DNA of 64,000 nt from Desulfurobacterium sp. TC5-1 (GCF_000421485.1 NZ_ATXC01000001.1:248001-312000), one strand, 5' to 3'. Positions 52,784 to 64,000 are shown, counted from the stretch's first letter. Made by a program: numbers and translations. Notes: generated by a model from the sequence alone, not told the origin.

Positions 52784-55597
52784 TTAATATACCAGATATT
52801 TTCTTAAATATCTACCTGTATAGGTTTCTGTCTGTGCTACTTCTTCAGGTGTTCCGGTCGCAACGATTTTTCCTCCCCGGTCACCACCTTCAGGTCCTAA
52901 ATCTATTATGTAATCGGCGCACTTTATAAAGTCCATGTTGTGTTCTATAACAATTACGGTGTTTCCCCTGTCCACTAACTTTTGAAGAACCTCTATAAGC
53001 TTTTTAACGTCGTGGATGTGAAGTCCTGTCGTTGGTTCGTCAAGAATGTAGAGAGTTTTTCCTGTGGGCCTTTTTGACAGTTCTTTTGCGAGTTTTACCC
53101 TCTGGGCTTCTCCCCCTGATAGTGTTGTTGCCGGCTGTCCCAATTTTATGTAAGAAAGACCGACGTCATAGAGTGTTTTTAGTTTTCTTACTATTCTTTC
53201 GTGGTGTTTGAAAAATTCAAGGGCTTCTTCAACGCTCATTTCAAGCACATCGTATATGTTTTTTCCCTTGTATGTTATCTCAAGGGTTTCTCTGTTGTAC
53301 CTTTTTCCTCCGCAGACGTCACAGGTGACGTAAACATCAGGTAAGAAGTGCATTTCCACCTTTATCAGTCCGTCACCTTTACAGGCTTCACACCTTCCGC
53401 CGGGAACGTTGAATGAGAATCTTCCCTTTTTGTATCCTCTTGCCCTTGCTTCCGGTGTGGCCGCAAAGAGTTCTCTTATAAAGTCGAAAACGCCGATGTA
53501 TGTAGCAGGGTTTGATCTTGGTGTTCTTCCTATGGGAGATTGATCAACGTTTATGACTTTATCTATGTCTTCAAGACCTTCTATCTTTTCATATTTTCCA
53601 GGTATGGTCTTACTTTTGTATATCTCTCGTGAAAGGGCGTTGTAAAGGATGTCGTTTATTAGGGTTGATTTTCCTGAACCTGATACACCGGTAACGCAAA
53701 TAAACAGTCCAAGGGGAAATTCAACGGTTATATTTTTCAGATTGTGTTCTGCTGCACCTATGATTCTTAAAAACTTTCCGTTGGGTTTGCGTCTTTTTTC
53801 AGGTATGGGTATTGCAAGTTTTCCGGATAAGTACTTACCTGTTATGGATTTTTCACTCTTTTCTATCTCTTCTGGTGTTCCCGCTGCTACGACTTCACCT
53901 CCGTGGATGCCGGCACCCGGCCCCATGTCTATTACGTAGTCAGCACTTTTAATGGTATCCGTGTCGTGTTCTACGACGATTACCGTATTTCCTATGTCTC
54001 TCAGTTCTTTTAACGTTTTTATTAACCTGTCGTTGTCCCTTTGGTGGAGCCCTATGCTTGGTTCATCAAGGACGTAGAGAACGCCGGTCAATTTTGAGCC
54101 TATCTGAGTTGCAAGCCTTATCCTCTGGGATTCACCGCCCGAAAGTGTTCCTGTTCTTCTGTCAAGTGTTAGGTAGTCTAATCCAACGTCTAACAGGAAT
54201 TTTAGGCGGTTTTTAATCTCTTTCAGAACTCTTTCTGCGATTATTTTTCTTTTTCCTTCAAATGTTACGTTATTGAAGAATTCATAAGCCTTTTTTATGC
54301 TCATCTCTTCAACGTCAGCTATTGAAAGGCCGTCTATCTTTACTGAAAGAGCTTCTTTGTTGAGCCTTTTCCCTTTGCACTCTTTACACGGAACTTCTCT
54401 CATGTACTCTTCTATATAGTCTCTGACAGATTCTGATTCTGTTTCTATGTAGCGTCTTTCAAGGTGTTTTATTATGCCTTCAAAGTAGTAGGGTTTATAG
54501 TTGCCTCTGCTCCATGAAACGGTGTTATAGACTCTCAAAATTCCCCTGTCAGCATAAAGTATAAAGTCAAGGTCTTCTCCTGTCAGTTCTCCTGCCGGTG
54601 TGTCGCGGGATATTCCTAAATAGTCGCACGCGGAAGAGACCATATCTTTTATGTATTCAAACTTTGCTCTTTCAGTTATGTTAAACGCGTTTACTATGGG
54701 TTTGTCCCAATTTATTAAAAGGTCAGGGTCTATTTTCGGAGAGAAGCCTATACCACCACACGCCGGACAAGCACCGAGAGGACTATTGAAAGAGAAAAGT
54801 CTCGGTGAAATCTCTTTAAAACTGAAACCACATATTGGACATGCCCCTTTTGTGCTAAGGATTTCCTCTTTTTTAGAGTCGTAATCTACAATCAAGACAA
54901 GTCCATCCGACAGCTTTACGGCTATTTCTACCGAGTCAGCGATTCTTGTTTTATCTTCCGGTTTTACTTTTATCCTGTCAACGATAACTTCAATTGTATG
55001 TTTGACCTTCTTTTCAAGTTTTAGATTGAGGGCTTCATCTATGGTGTACGTTTTTCCGTCTATTCTAATCCTTCTAAATCCCTGCTTTTCCAGTCTTTCA
55101 AGCAGGTTTTTGTGTTCGCCTTTCTGTTCTCTTACGATAGGTGAAAGAATGAGAATCCGCTTTCCTGTGAATTTCAAAATTCTATCTACAACCTCTTCAA
55201 CGGTTTGGGGTCTTATTTCAATGTTGCAGTTTGGACAGAACGGCGTTCCAGCTCTTGCAAATAACAACCTCAGATAGTCGTGTATCTCTGTTGTTGTTCC
55301 AACGGTGGAGCGGGGATTTTTAGAGACAGTTTTTTGCTCAATAGAAATTGCAGGTGATAGTCCTTCTATCAGGTCAACGTCTGGTTTTTCCATCAGCTGG
55401 AGGAACTGCCTTGCGTAAGAAGAGAGTGACTCTACGTACCTTCTTTGTCCTTCGGCGTAGAGCGTGTCAAAGGCAAGGGACGATTTTCCCGAACCAGAAA
55501 GTCCTGTTATTACAACTAATCGGTTTTTTGGAATTTCTACGTCTATGTTTTTAAGATTATGCTGTCTTGCGCCTTTAACTATAATCTTATCTTTCAT
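52784..55597 (-). CDS. uvrA: Excinuclease ABC subunit A
   Basis: DNA-damage recognition ATPase of nucleotide excision repair, 937 residues. Two ABC modules are seen: Walker [25 protein letters not shown] (N) and [16 protein letters not shown] (C); signatures [13 protein letters not shown] and [16 protein letters not shown]; Walker [16 protein letters not shown] and [15 protein letters not shown]. Zinc fingers lie at [17 protein letters not shown] and [18 protein letters not shown]. Full length. It follows ilvC by 79 bases and precedes the GGDEF-EAL pair on the same strand. Confidence 0.97.
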   Translation of the reverse strand: MKDKIIVKGARQHNLKNIDVEIPKNRLVVITGLSGSGKSSLAFDTLYAEGQRRYVESLSSYARQFLQLMEKPDVDLIEGLSPAISIEQKTVSKNPRSTVGTTTEIHDYLRLLFARAGTPFCPNCNIEIRPQTVEEVVDRILKFTGKRILILSPIVREQKGEHKNLLERLEKQGFRRIRIDGKTYTIDEALNLKLEKKVKHTIEVIVDRIKVKPEDKTRIADSVEIAVKLSDGLVLIVDYDSKKEEILSTKGACPICGFSFKEISPRLFSFNSPLGACPACGGIGFSPKIDPDLLINWDKPIVNAFNITERAKFEYIKDMVSSACDYLGISRDTPAGELTGEDLDFILYADRGILRVYNTVSWSRGNYKPYYFEGIIKHLERRYIETESESVRDYIEEYMREVPCKECKGKRLNKEALSVKIDGLSIADVEEMSIKKAYEFFNNVTFEGKRKIIAERVLKEIKNRLKFLLDVGLDYLTLDRRTGTLSGGESQRIRLATQIGSKLTGVLYVLDEPSIGLHQRDNDRLIKTLKELRDIGNTVIVVEHDTDTIKSADYVIDMGPGAGIHGGEVVAAGTPEEIEKSEKSITGKYLSGKLAIPIPEKRRKPNGKFLRIIGAAEHNLKNITVEFPLGLFICVTGVSGSGKSTLINDILYNALSREIYKSKTIPGKYEKIEGLEDIDKVINVDQSPIGRTPRSNPATYIGVFDFIRELFAATPEARARGYKKGRFSFNVPGGRCEACKGDGLIKVEMHFLPDVYVTCDVCGGKRYNRETLEITYKGKNIYDVLEMSVEEALEFFKHHERIVRKLKTLYDVGLSYIKLGQPATTLSGGEAQRVKLAKELSKRPTGKTLYILDEPTTGLHIHDVKKLIEVLQKLVDRGNTVIVIEHNMDFIKCADYIIDLGPEGGDRGGKIVATGTPEEVAQTETYTGRYLRKYLVY

Positions 55598-55653
55598 GGT
55601 AGTAATAATTTATTTCAAATGTGAGATATGTCCATTGGAAGTTGCGTGAGAAG

Positions 55654-55670
55654 GGCGGGCAGAGCCCGCC
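55654..55670 (-). terminator. Hairpin downstream of ilvC
   Basis: A perfect GGCGGGC/GCCCGCC stem with a 3-base loop starts 6 bases beyond the ilvC stop. No T-run follows on the minus strand, so it may terminate weakly or protect the ilv transcript end. Confidence 0.5.
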
Positions 55671-55676
55671 GGGTGA

Positions 55677-56687
<1,011 letters not shown>

Positions 56688-56726
56688 TTACCTCCTGCAA
56701 ATTTTAACTGTAATTTTCAAGAATTT

Positions 56727-57239
56727 TTAACCGAAAGTTTCTCCGTGCAGGGCTCTTACCATTGCAACTCTACCGGTTCTTGCCATCTCCTTTATTCCCA
56801 TGGGCTTGATGAGTTCTATAAAAGCGTCTATCTGGTCTTCATCGCCTGTAAGCTCAAGGGTATAAGTATCTTGAGATATATCAACTATCTGAGCACCGAA
56901 CACGCTGGCTATTCTCATCAGTTCATTTTTCTTTTCTGATGTGTCTGCATTTAGCCTTACAATGAGGAGTTCTCTGTCAAGTTTTTTCTTATCTGTCAGG
57001 TCTCTTACTTTAAATACATCTACAAGCCTTCTGAGTTGTTTGACAATTTGTTCTATTGTGTGTTCGTCCCCCTGGGCTACCATTGTTAACCTTGAAATTG
57101 TCGGGTCTTCTGTTTGTCCCACGTTTAAACTTTCTATGTTGTAGCCTCTTGCGCTGAAAAGTTCCACTATCCTTGCAAGAGCGCCTGGATGGTTTTCAAC
57201 AAGAACGCTTATTATGTGTTTTCTTTCGTTTTCACACAT
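56727..57239 (-). CDS. ilvH: Acetolactate synthase small (regulatory) subunit
   Basis: A 170-residue regulatory partner of IlvB. The N-terminal ACT domain HIISVLVENHPGALARIVELFSARGYNIESLNVG is the valine-binding unit, followed by TMVAQGDEHTIEQIVKQLRRLVDVFKV and a C-terminal ACT-like domain ending ARTGRVAMVRA. It lies 9 bases after ilvB, so the subunits are co-produced. Feedback inhibition by valine is expected from the family. Confidence 0.95.
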   Translation of the reverse strand: MCENERKHIISVLVENHPGALARIVELFSARGYNIESLNVGQTEDPTISRLTMVAQGDEHTIEQIVKQLRRLVDVFKVRDLTDKKKLDRELLIVRLNADTSEKKNELMRIASVFGAQIVDISQDTYTLELTGDEDQIDAFIELIKPMGIKEMARTGRVAMVRALHGETFG

Positions 57240-57248
57240 GGTTACCTC

Positions 57249-58988
57249 TTAACTAACAGCTTTTTTGAGTTTTTTCCCGTAGTTGGGGAGTATCATTTCG
57301 TTAATTGCAGCGCCCGGCGGTACCATGGGGAATACATCTTCTTCCCTGTTTACCACAAAGTCTATTACAACCGGCCTGTCGCTTATTTCCATCGCCGCCT
57401 TAAGAACCTTTTCAACATCTTCAGGTTTTTCTGCCCTTAGACCGACGGCACCCATACTTTCGGCTAATTTTACGAAATCTGGCTGGAAGGCTATGTCAAC
57501 CTGAGAGTAGTTTCGGTCGTAGAATATACCCTGCCACTGGCGAACCATTCCCAAAAACTGATTGTTGAGTATGGCTATTTTAACGGGAACATTGTAGTTG
57601 GCTGCCGTGACAATTTCCTGCATGTTCATCTGAAAGCTTCCGTCACCTGATATGCAGAAGATGGTTTTGTCAGGATTACCTATCTGTGCACCGATGGCTG
57701 CAGGAACACCAAAGCCCATTGTTCCAAGGCCGCCTGATGTGACTAACTGTCTTGGGTATTTAAACTTATAGTATTGGGCTGCCCACATCTGGTGCTGTCC
57801 AACGTCTGTTGCTATTATGGCTTCTCCTTTGGTTACTTCATAGATTTTTTCTATTACAAATTGTGGTTTGATTACGATGTCACTTGGTTCGTAGTAGAGT
57901 GGATATCTTACCTTCCAGTGCTGGATAAGATCCATCCACCTGTCTCTTTCCTGAAATACCTCTCTATTTTTCATTACCTGCTTTTCGACTTCTGGAAGCA
58001 GCTCTTCAAGAACAAGTTTTGCATCGCCAACTATAGGAATGTCAGCATGCTTGACTTTGCCTATTTCTGCACTGTCAACGTCTATGTGAATGATTTTTGC
58101 GTTAGGTGCAAATTCAGCTACTTTACCGGTAACTCGGTCATCAAATCTTGCTCCTACCGCTATGAGCAGGTCACATTCTGTTACTGCCATGTTGGCTGCG
58201 TAAGTTCCATGCATTCCGAGCATTCCTAAGAAGTAAGGATGAGTTCCAGGAATTGCACCAAGCCCCATAAGTGTTGTGGTTACAGGGATTGTGCACAGTT
58301 CCGCCAGCTTAATTATTAAATCTGAAGCACCTGCTTTGATGACACCACCACCAACGTAAAGGACAGGTCTTTTAGCTGCGGCTATCGCTTTTGCGGCCCG
58401 CTTAATTTGTCCTGGATGTCCTTTCTTTACAGGTTTGTAGCTTCTTATCTGAACGGGTGATTTGTATTCCTGCTCAAAGAAATCAGCTATGCTTCTCATA
58501 ACGTCTTTTGGCAAATCAACTAACACGACACCCGGCCTTCCGGTTCTTGCTATATAAAAAGCTTTTTTAACGGTATCCGCCAGCTGATTTACGTCTTTTA
58601 CTAAAAAATTGTGTTTTGTTATTGGTCTTGTAATACCGACAGTGTCAACTTCCTGAAATGCATCGTTTCCTATCATAAATGTGGGGACGTTTCCTGTAAA
58701 TGCCACAATGGGGACAGAATCTATTTGGGCAGTAGCAAGTCCTGTAACCAGGTTTGTGGCGCCCGGTCCTGAAGTTGCAAAACAGACACCAACTTTTCCT
58801 GTTGTTCTTGCATAACCATCTGCTGCGTGAGCGGCTCCCTGCTCGTGTCTTGTAAGGATGTGTTTTAAAGATGTGTACGATAGTCTGTCGTAAATATCAA
58901 GAACGGCTCCACCGGGGTAGCCAAATATGTATTCAACACCCTCAAGCTGAAGCGCTTCAAGAAGTATTTCTGCACCTGACAATTTCAT
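57249..58988 (-). CDS. ilvB: Acetolactate synthase large subunit
   Basis: Thiamine-diphosphate enzyme condensing pyruvate to acetolactate. Starting at ATG 58988 (579 residues), it has [16 protein letters not shown], the catalytic glutamate in [46 protein letters not shown] and the ThDP motif [36 protein letters not shown] lies just before this ATG. The frame stays open 86 codons further upstream, but without a ribosome site or family similarity. First gene of the ilvBHC unit. Confidence 0.96.
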   Translation of the reverse strand: MKLSGAEILLEALQLEGVEYIFGYPGGAVLDIYDRLSYTSLKHILTRHEQGAAHAADGYARTTGKVGVCFATSGPGATNLVTGLATAQIDSVPIVAFTGNVPTFMIGNDAFQEVDTVGITRPITKHNFLVKDVNQLADTVKKAFYIARTGRPGVVLVDLPKDVMRSIADFFEQEYKSPVQIRSYKPVKKGHPGQIKRAAKAIAAAKRPVLYVGGGVIKAGASDLIIKLAELCTIPVTTTLMGLGAIPGTHPYFLGMLGMHGTYAANMAVTECDLLIAVGARFDDRVTGKVAEFAPNAKIIHIDVDSAEIGKVKHADIPIVGDAKLVLEELLPEVEKQVMKNREVFQERDRWMDLIQHWKVRYPLYYEPSDIVIKPQFVIEKIYEVTKGEAIIATDVGQHQMWAAQYYKFKYPRQLVTSGGLGTMGFGVPAAIGAQIGNPDKTIFCISGDGSFQMNMQEIVTAANYNVPVKIAILNNQFLGMVRQWQGIFYDRNYSQVDIAFQPDFVKLAESMGAVGLRAEKPEDVEKVLKAAMEISDRPVVIDFVVNREEDVFPMVPPGAAINEMILPNYGKKLKKAVS

Positions 58989-59091
58989 TTTTCTGCCTCC
59001 CAAAATTGCAGCCAAAAGCTTGTACAGTTGATAGAAAGAAATAATATCATAAAATTTCTGAGGTTTACACAGGAAGTAGGAGGTTGAATTA

Positions 59092-60375
59092 TTGGAAAAG
59101 CTTACATTCTGGGTTGATCCGTACGTTTTGTTTCTACACATGGTTGATAAAGGATATCCTGTAAGGATGTTTCTTGATTCGGCGCTAATTGATGTAAAAA
59201 AGGGTCGTTTTTCTTTCATATGTATAGGAGAAATAGAAAAATTCACTGTAAAAGATTATAAAGGTCAGGCTTTTGAATTGTTGAAAGGGTTTTATGAGCG
59301 CCTGAGAAAGAAGTATTCTGATGACTATTTTGGGATTTTTGGATATTTTTCCTACGATGCGGGACGATATATAGAAAGGTTGCCCCGATATTCATCTGAT
59401 GATATTAAAATACCTGATATCTCTTTCTTTTTGCCGGAAACAACAGTAGTTTTTGATAATTTGAGTAGAACAATATATGTCTATGGCAAAATGCCGGAAT
59501 TTTTTTGTGAGAGTGTTCTCTCTTTAAGTGAAGGATTTCAGATTGACTTTCTCTCTTTCAATATGACAAAAGAGCAGTTTTTTAGTAGTGTAGAAAAGAT
59601 TAAAAAGTACATAGCTTCAGGTGACACTTTTCAGGTTAACTTTTCACAAAGGCTCAATTTTCTTTTTTCCGGTTCACCGGTTGCGTTTTATCATCGCCTC
59701 AGGGAGATCAACCCTTCACCTTTTGCTTTTTATCTTGATATGGATGGGTTTAAAGCAGTTTCATGCTCTCCGGAGAGACTTGTAAGAAAGGTCGGCAGTA
59801 TTGTTGAAACGAGGCCTATTGCAGGGACAAGGAGGAGAGGAAAAGATGAAAATGAGGATGCATTTCTTTCAAAAGAACTTTTCCTGTCAGAAAAAGAGAG
59901 GGCGGAACACATTATGTTAGTGGATTTAGAGAGGAATGATTTAGGAAAAATAGCAAAATACGGAACGGTAGTGGTTGATGAGCTAATGGTGAAGGAGGTT
60001 TATTCTCACGTTATGCACATAGTTTCGAATGTGAGGGCAGAAATTGACGAAGGTGTACACCCCGTGGATGTTGTAAAAGCTCTTTTTCCAGGAGGAACAA
60101 TTACAGGTGCACCGAAGGTGAGGACAATGGAAATTATTGAAGAGCTTGAACCAACAAGGAGAGCCCTCTATACAGGTTCAGTGGGTTATCTTTCATTTAA
60201 CGGTGACTTTGACTTCAACATTGTTATAAGGACAATGTTGATGAAGGATGACAAAGCTTATCTCCAGGTTGGTGCCGGTATTGTTTGGGATTCAGATCCC
60301 GAGAGAGAATACAGAGAGACAATCCACAAAGCCCGGGCGTTTTTGTCTGCGGCCAATTTAGAAAAAATTTTGTAG
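59092..60375 (+). CDS. pabB: Chorismate-binding enzyme: aminodeoxychorismate synthase component I (PabB) or anthranilate synthase component I
   Basis: A 427-residue chorismate-utilising enzyme. Conserved blocks: [92 protein letters not shown] and [14 protein letters not shown]. The short length, lack of the TrpE N-terminal regulatory motif and QVNFSQ favour PabB (folate). The PIAGT motif, however, carries alanine where classical PabB has the lysine PIKGT. Function is therefore split between the two. TTG start 8 bases after GGAGG. No amidotransferase (pabA/trpG) adjoins it. Confidence 0.8.
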   Translation: MEKLTFWVDPYVLFLHMVDKGYPVRMFLDSALIDVKKGRFSFICIGEIEKFTVKDYKGQAFELLKGFYERLRKKYSDDYFGIFGYFSYDAGRYIERLPRYSSDDIKIPDISFFLPETTVVFDNLSRTIYVYGKMPEFFCESVLSLSEGFQIDFLSFNMTKEQFFSSVEKIKKYIASGDTFQVNFSQRLNFLFSGSPVAFYHRLREINPSPFAFYLDMDGFKAVSCSPERLVRKVGSIVETRPIAGTRRRGKDENEDAFLSKELFLSEKERAEHIMLVDLERNDLGKIAKYGTVVVDELMVKEVYSHVMHIVSNVRAEIDEGVHPVDVVKALFPGGTITGAPKVRTMEIIEELEPTRRALYTGSVGYLSFNGDFDFNIVIRTMLMKDDKAYLQVGAGIVWDSDPEREYRETIHKARAFLSAANLEKIL

Positions 60376-60382
60376 AAAATTG

Positions 60383-60411
60383 AAAAGGGGGGATGCGCCC
60401 CCCCTTTTTTT
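60383..60411. terminator. Bidirectional rho-independent terminator
   Basis: AAAAGGGGGG pairs with CCCCCCTTTT around a 6-base loop, followed by further T residues. The A-tract on the other side gives a T-run on the minus strand too. It lies between the convergent pabB-like and ribbon-helix-helix genes and can serve both. Confidence 0.85.
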
Positions 60412-60437
60412 AAACTGATAATGGAAATAATAAAGAC

Positions 60438-60680
60438 TTATTCTTCTGCTTCTTTTGCTGCTGCTGCTTCTTCCTTTTCTTTTCTTCCAGATTCAAGTAA
60501 CTTAGAGAGATCAGCGATTGTTGAATTATCCAGTCTTTCTTCAATGATGGTTTTGATGAGCTTGTTAAGCTTCATTTCGTTGTTACCGGCAATTCCGTAA
60601 AGAATGTAGTAAGTCTTTTTTGGAAGGGATACCTTTACAGTTTTGTTGGTTCTCTTCCCGGGCTTTCTTCCTCGTGCCAT
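60438..60680 (-). CDS. Ribbon-helix-helix (CopG-like) DNA-binding protein
   Basis: An 80-residue protein. A basic N-terminus (ARGRKPGKRTNK) leads into a strand TVKVSLPKKTYYIL and two helices (YGIAGNNEMKLNKLIKTIIEERLD), the ribbon-helix-helix layout. It ends in an acidic, alanine-rich helix (RKEKEEAAAAKEAEE). Members bind palindromic operators as dimers of dimers. AAGGAGG precedes the ATG. It diverges from the AhbD-like/hemE unit, so it may regulate itself or that unit; a 14-base palindrome lies between them. Target unproven. Confidence 0.7.
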   Translation of the reverse strand: MARGRKPGKRTNKTVKVSLPKKTYYILYGIAGNNEMKLNKLIKTIIEERLDNSTIADLSKLLESGRKEKEEAAAAKEAEE

Positions 60681-60724
60681 ATTTTCCTCCTTAGTTAAAT
60701 TTAATAAAAATTGATTCTCTGCTT

Positions 60725-60752
60725 ATTTTAGCAAAATTTTTCCTCATTGTAA
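60725..60752 (-). promoter_or_regulatory. Putative promoter of the ribbon-helix-helix gene
   Basis: On the minus strand TTACAA (60752-60747) and TAAAAT (60730-60725) with a 16-base spacer, 45 bases before the gene's ATG. Confidence 0.4.
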
Positions 60753-60785
60753 CATTTTTGTGTCTTAAATCAATCTTGTTATGCA

Positions 60786-60799
60786 TAACCGTACGGTTA
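60786..60799. promoter_or_regulatory. 14-base perfect palindrome, candidate operator
   Basis: TAACCGTACGGTTA is a perfect palindrome in the 348-base gap between the divergent ribbon-helix-helix gene and the radical SAM gene, about 34 bases upstream of the former's -35. The rest of the gap is AT-rich with no other structure seen apart from a TATAAT at 60994-60999 before the radical SAM gene. Confidence 0.4.
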
Positions 60800-61028
60800 A
60801 AACATGCTAATGAGTGTAACGTAACGCTTTAGAATAAAATTTCGTATTCTGCATATTTTTAATATAGTGCTTTTAACCTTAACAGTCGAATATTTAAATG
60901 AATTTTTACTAAGTTTCATAGCTATTATTATTTATGTTAGAAGCGTCTTTAAAATCGGGATTTTAAATAGTAATATTTACACTGCACTCTTTATATAATT
61001 GAGATAATTGAGAATTCTGGAGAAAATT

Positions 61029-62126
61029 ATGGGACATGAACAATTCTTGCCGAAATGGATAGCGTGGGAAGTTACAAGGAGATGTAACCTTAATTGTATT
61101 CATTGTCGTTCATCATCCACTATGGAATCTGAGCAGGGTGAGTTTACTTTTGAAGAAGCTAAGAAGCTGATGGATGATATTGCCACCATTTCCAGTCCGA
61201 CTATTGTCCTTACCGGTGGTGAGCCTCTTTTAAGGGATGATCTGTTTGATATTGCTGCCTACGGTACAGAGAAAGGGTTCAGAATGTGCATAGCTACTAA
61301 TGGTGTTCTTGTTGATGACGAAGTTTGTCGTGAAATGAAGAGAACAGGCATAAAAATGGTTTCTCTTTCTCTTGATGGTTCTACCGCAGAGATTCATGAC
61401 GACTTCAGGAAACAACCGGGAGCGTTTGATGGTGTTTTGAACGCCGTTGAACATTTAAGGAAGCATAACATTCCATTCCTCATAAATTCCTCTTTTACAA
61501 AGAGGAACGCCTTTGATATACCTAATGTTTATAAAAAGGCCAGAGAGCTTGGGGCAAGGGCCTGGTACATGTTTTTAGTTCTTCCAGTAGGTAGAGGTGA
61601 AGAAGCAAATACGGAGCTTCTTGATGCGGAAGAGGCAAACTACTGGTTAAACTGGCACTATGAGCTTGAGAAAGATTTAATTTTAAAAGGTGACAACACT
61701 ATTTTGGTTAGGCCTACCTGTGCACCTCACTACTACCGAATTTTCAGGCAGAATGCTAAAAGGGACGGTCTTGATCTTAAAAGGAGAAATCTCGTTTTTG
61801 GGACCGGTGGAGGGAAGGGTTGTGTCGCCGGTCAGTCAATAGCGTTGATAGACTGTCACGGCTGGCTAAAACCGTGTAGCTACTTTCCAATTTCTGACAT
61901 AAACGTTTTTGATGTTCCTTTTAGCAAGGCCTGGTTTGAATCGAAAATCATGCAGGATATGAGAAAGATTGACGAGTTTAAGGGAAGATGTGGGGTTTGT
62001 GAGTATCTTAAAATATGTAACGGTTGTAGAGTGAGGGCTTACTGGAAGTACAACGACTACATGCAGGAAGATCCTGTTTGTGATTACGTTCCTGTAAAAA
62101 TGAGGAAAGAAAGGAGAGATGTATGA
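61029..62126 (+). CDS. Radical SAM/SPASM enzyme, AhbD-like (heme synthesis)
   Basis: A 365-residue radical SAM enzyme. The CX3CX2C site is C19-C23-C26 in [28 protein letters not shown] and [16 protein letters not shown] follow, then VLPVGRGEE. The C-terminal SPASM-like region has cysteines in [39 protein letters not shown] and DPVCDY. These suit one or two auxiliary 4Fe-4S clusters. The pattern matches AhbD, which oxidatively decarboxylates Fe-coproporphyrin III to heme. Overlap with hemE (ATGA) supports a tetrapyrrole role. ATG 61029 has GGAGA 5 bases upstream; an upstream TTG lacks one. Related NirJ-type activity is possible. Confidence 0.8.
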   Translation: MGHEQFLPKWIAWEVTRRCNLNCIHCRSSSTMESEQGEFTFEEAKKLMDDIATISSPTIVLTGGEPLLRDDLFDIAAYGTEKGFRMCIATNGVLVDDEVCREMKRTGIKMVSLSLDGSTAEIHDDFRKQPGAFDGVLNAVEHLRKHNIPFLINSSFTKRNAFDIPNVYKKARELGARAWYMFLVLPVGRGEEANTELLDAEEANYWLNWHYELEKDLILKGDNTILVRPTCAPHYYRIFRQNAKRDGLDLKRRNLVFGTGGGKGCVAGQSIALIDCHGWLKPCSYFPISDINVFDVPFSKAWFESKIMQDMRKIDEFKGRCGVCEYLKICNGCRVRAYWKYNDYMQEDPVCDYVPVKMRKERRDV

Positions 62127-63160
62127 AAGATCATCCAATACTTAAAGCGGCAAGAGGAGAGAAAACTGATTACACGCCTGTATGGATTATGCGGCAGGCG
62201 GGTAGGTATTCTGCCAAGTACAGAGAGATAAGGGCAAAGGCCGGTTCATTCATGGATTTGTGTAGAAATCCCGAACTTGCGGCTGAGGTTACTCTTCTTC
62301 CGATAGAGGAGATAGGCGTTGATGCCGCTATTCTCTTTTCCGATATCTTTGTTCCTGTTGAAAAGATGGGAATAAATATTGAATTTGTTTCGGGAAAAGG
62401 CCCCGTTTTGTCTCCGGTTGTTAGAACAGTGGAGGATGTAAAAAATCTCAGTATTCCCGTGCCTGAAGATGACCTTAGTTATGTTCTTGAGACCATAAAA
62501 ATTATAAAAGATCGTTTGACAGATAGACCGCTCATAGGGTTTTCCGGTGCTCCTTTTACACTTGCAAGTTATATTCTTGAGGGGGGAACTACAAAAGACT
62601 ACAGGGCTGCCAAAACAACAATGTGGAACAATTCAGAGCTCTGGCAGGCCTTGATGGATAAGCTGACAGTTGTTGTGACGGAATATTTGTCATCTCAAAT
62701 AAAGGCAGGGGTTGATCTTGTTCAGATTTTTGATTCCTGGATGGGGGTTCTTTCTGCTGAGGATTACGAAAAGTACGTTTTCCCTCACACGAAGAAAATA
62801 GTTGATATTCTTAAAGAGAGGCATCCTGATACGCCTATAATCCATTTTGGTGTTAACAGTTCTCATCTTATAGAGATTAATAATCTGTTGGACGTTGATG
62901 TAATAGGTCTTGACTGGAGAACAGAGATTCCGTTTGCCCTTGGTAGAACGGACAAATCAATCCAGGGTAACCTTGATCCTGTAGCTCTGTTTGCGGATGA
63001 AAAAGTTATAGAAGAAAAAGTAAGAAAGATAGTGATAGAAGGCCTCAGGGCAAGAGGGCACATATTTAATTTAGGTCATGGAATCCTTCCACAGACGGAT
63101 CCTAAAAAGGCGAAATTTTTGGTGGAAACTGTCCATAGAATAAGTAGAGAAGTCAGATGA
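62123..63160 (+). CDS. hemE: Uroporphyrinogen decarboxylase
   Basis: Decarboxylates uroporphyrinogen III to coproporphyrinogen III. The 345-residue TIM barrel has [23 protein letters not shown] at the N-terminus (substrate arginines), [14 protein letters not shown] with the catalytic aspartate, [23 protein letters not shown] and [11 protein letters not shown]. It overlaps the AhbD-like gene by four bases. A hairpin terminator starts right after its stop. Confidence 0.97.
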   Translation: MKDHPILKAARGEKTDYTPVWIMRQAGRYSAKYREIRAKAGSFMDLCRNPELAAEVTLLPIEEIGVDAAILFSDIFVPVEKMGINIEFVSGKGPVLSPVVRTVEDVKNLSIPVPEDDLSYVLETIKIIKDRLTDRPLIGFSGAPFTLASYILEGGTTKDYRAAKTTMWNNSELWQALMDKLTVVVTEYLSSQIKAGVDLVQIFDSWMGVLSAEDYEKYVFPHTKKIVDILKERHPDTPIIHFGVNSSHLIEINNLLDVDVIGLDWRTEIPFALGRTDKSIQGNLDPVALFADEKVIEEKVRKIVIEGLRARGHIFNLGHGILPQTDPKKAKFLVETVHRISREVR

Positions 63161-63162
63161 TG

Positions 63163-63186
63163 GCCTGGAGATATTTCCAGGCTTTT
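63163..63186 (+). terminator. Terminator after hemE
   Basis: GCCTGGA (63163-63169) pairs with TCCAGGC (63176-63182) around a 6-base loop, followed by TTTT. Placed 2 bases after the hemE stop. Confidence 0.75.
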
Positions 63187-63210
63187 CCAATTTTGTTTTT
63201 GTGAATAATA

Positions 63211-63240
63211 TTGAAAAGATAATGCCTATTATTGTATAAT
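63211..63240 (+). promoter_or_regulatory. Promoter of the substrate-binding protein gene
   Basis: TTGAAA (63211-63216) and perfect TATAAT (63235-63240) with an 18-base spacer, 52 bases before the ATG at 63293. Confidence 0.65.
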
Positions 63241-63292
63241 ACATCAGCTATAAAAAAGCAACTTTAAAACTTTTGACAGGAGGGTTTGTGGA

Positions 63293-64000
63293 ATGAAAAA
63301 AGGGGATTTCAGGAAACTCCTCTCTGTGGTTTTCCTCCTTGTTCTTGCTTTCGTTTCCTTTTCATGTTTTTCAAAGAGCGAGAACAAAGAGGAGAAAACA
63401 ACTGCTGAAACAACCACAGCTGTTGAACAAGGAACGAAAACAGGGTCAACAGGAAAGAATGTTATTGTCATAGGTTATACTTCTTCTCAAACGGGAAAGT
63501 TTGCAACTGAGAGTCGTGAGCAATCAAACGGTCTTCAGTTGTGGGCCAGGGATGTTAATGCCAACGGTGGAATCTACGTTAAAGACTTAGGTAAAAAACT
63601 AAAGGTGGTTCTTAAAAGTTATGATGATGAAAGCTCTAAGGATAGGGTTCAGCAGCTCTATACAAGGCTTATTAATGAGGATCAGGCCGATTTCTTAATA
63701 TCTCCTTATTCTTCCGGTCTTACAGCTTCAGCAGCGGTTGTTACAGAGCAGTACGGAAAGATTCTCGTCGCAACAGGTGCTGCTTCTGATAAGATATTCT
63801 CAAAAGGTTATGAGTACGTTTATCAGGTTTATACGCCTGCATCTCGCTACCTCACAGATGCGGTTGATATCTTAAAGCAAAAAGATTCAAAGGTTAAAAA
63901 GATAGCAATCGTTTATGAAAATTCAAATTTTGCCAAGAGCGTTGCCACGGCTGCAAAAAAATATGCTGAAAAGAATGGGTTTAAGGTTGTTCTCTTTGAG
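63293..64000 (+). CDS. ABC transporter substrate-binding protein, LivJ/LivK-type (5' part only)
   Basis: An open frame of 236 codons runs from ATG 63293 to the window edge. The start has AGGAGGG 8 bases upstream. The protein begins with a signal peptide (KKGDFRKLLSVVFLLVLAFVSFSC) whose cysteine at ~26 suggests a lipoprotein, though the lipobox (SFSC) is imperfect. A Glu/Thr-rich linker follows. The mature part reads VIVIGYTSSQTGKFATESREQ, GLQLWARDVNANGGIYV, SYDDESSKDRVQQLYTRLI and ISPYSSGLTASAAVV, the pattern of leucine/isoleucine/valine and amide/urea-type periplasmic binding proteins. Permease and ATPase genes would lie beyond the window. Ligand unknown. Confidence 0.85.
   Translation, partial: MKKGDFRKLLSVVFLLVLAFVSFSCFSKSENKEEKTTAETTTAVEQGTKTGSTGKNVIVIGYTSSQTGKFATESREQSNGLQLWARDVNANGGIYVKDLGKKLKVVLKSYDDESSKDRVQQLYTRLINEDQADFLISPYSSGLTASAAVVTEQYGKILVATGAASDKIFSKGYEYVYQVYTPASRYLTDAVDILKQKDSKVKKIAIVYENSNFAKSVATAAKKYAEKNGFKVVLFE

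Noticed and set aside
58989-59246. N-terminal extension of ilvB by 86 codons
   Set aside because: No ribosome site, not similar to the family, and it runs into the upstream region of the divergent gene. The GGGAGG-preceded ATG at 58988 gives the normal N-terminus.

Overview
The window looks like chromosome of a thermophilic, AT-rich Gram-negative bacterium, most likely Aquificota and possibly Desulfurobacteriaceae. That placement is an inference. It rests on Lys/Glu-rich proteins with AGA/AGG arginine codons, frequent TTG/GTG starts behind strong GGAGG sites, an AhbD-like radical SAM gene beside hemE, HypF, a Rad50-type SMC protein, type IV prepilin peptidase and an outer-membrane porin. Nothing seen identifies the species. 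There are no rRNA genes, CRISPR arrays, phage genes or transposases. One tRNA (Arg, anticodon CCG) is present.

1-10278 (+): a tightly packed surface-glycan cluster. It holds the tail of a flavoprotein, three glycosyltransferases, a sulfotransferase, a Wzy-like membrane polymerase, a WcaF-like acetyltransferase, and the GDP-mannose to GDP-fucose branch (manC, gmd, fcl, plus the Nudix hydrolase gmm). The first ~5.9 kb is visibly more AT-rich than the rest. The probable initiating sugar-phosphate transferase (WcaJ-type) lies apart, at 12830.

10279-19100: an accessory zone. Small toxin-antitoxin-like modules (DUF433, PIN/VapC pair, HicBA-like pair, MNT nucleotidyltransferase, DUF4258/DUF2283 pair) alternate with four arrays of a short inverted-repeat element. 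Its hairpin design, an outer 5-bp stem, symmetric GA/GA mismatches and an inner stem-loop, is kept by compensatory changes. A core operon (aminotransferase, exbD, tsaE, eno) sits between the arrays.

19100-35430: porin; a minus-strand thrS-infC-rad50-small-ORF series; ftsL-ftsI; tRNA-Arg; purF diverging from purC-trpS-microprotein-ribD-thpR-DUF445; and a membrane diguanylate cyclase. infC appears to start with a rare ATA codon.

35432-47063: aminotransferase, hypF and truA on minus; then on plus a ClC-CBS channel, mutL, htpX, a second ClC channel, coaBC and a HAD phosphatase, mostly overlapping.

47041-58988 (-): a protein with nine 13-residue repeats, a prepilin peptidase and an unknown protein, overlapping or abutting; two paralogous globin-like-sensor GGDEF-EAL proteins; uvrA; and ilvB-ilvH-ilvC.

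59092-64000: a chorismate-binding enzyme (PabB/TrpE type), a ribbon-helix-helix regulator, an AhbD-like radical SAM enzyme overlapping hemE, and the start of a branched-chain-amino-acid-type ABC substrate-binding lipoprotein cut by the window edge.
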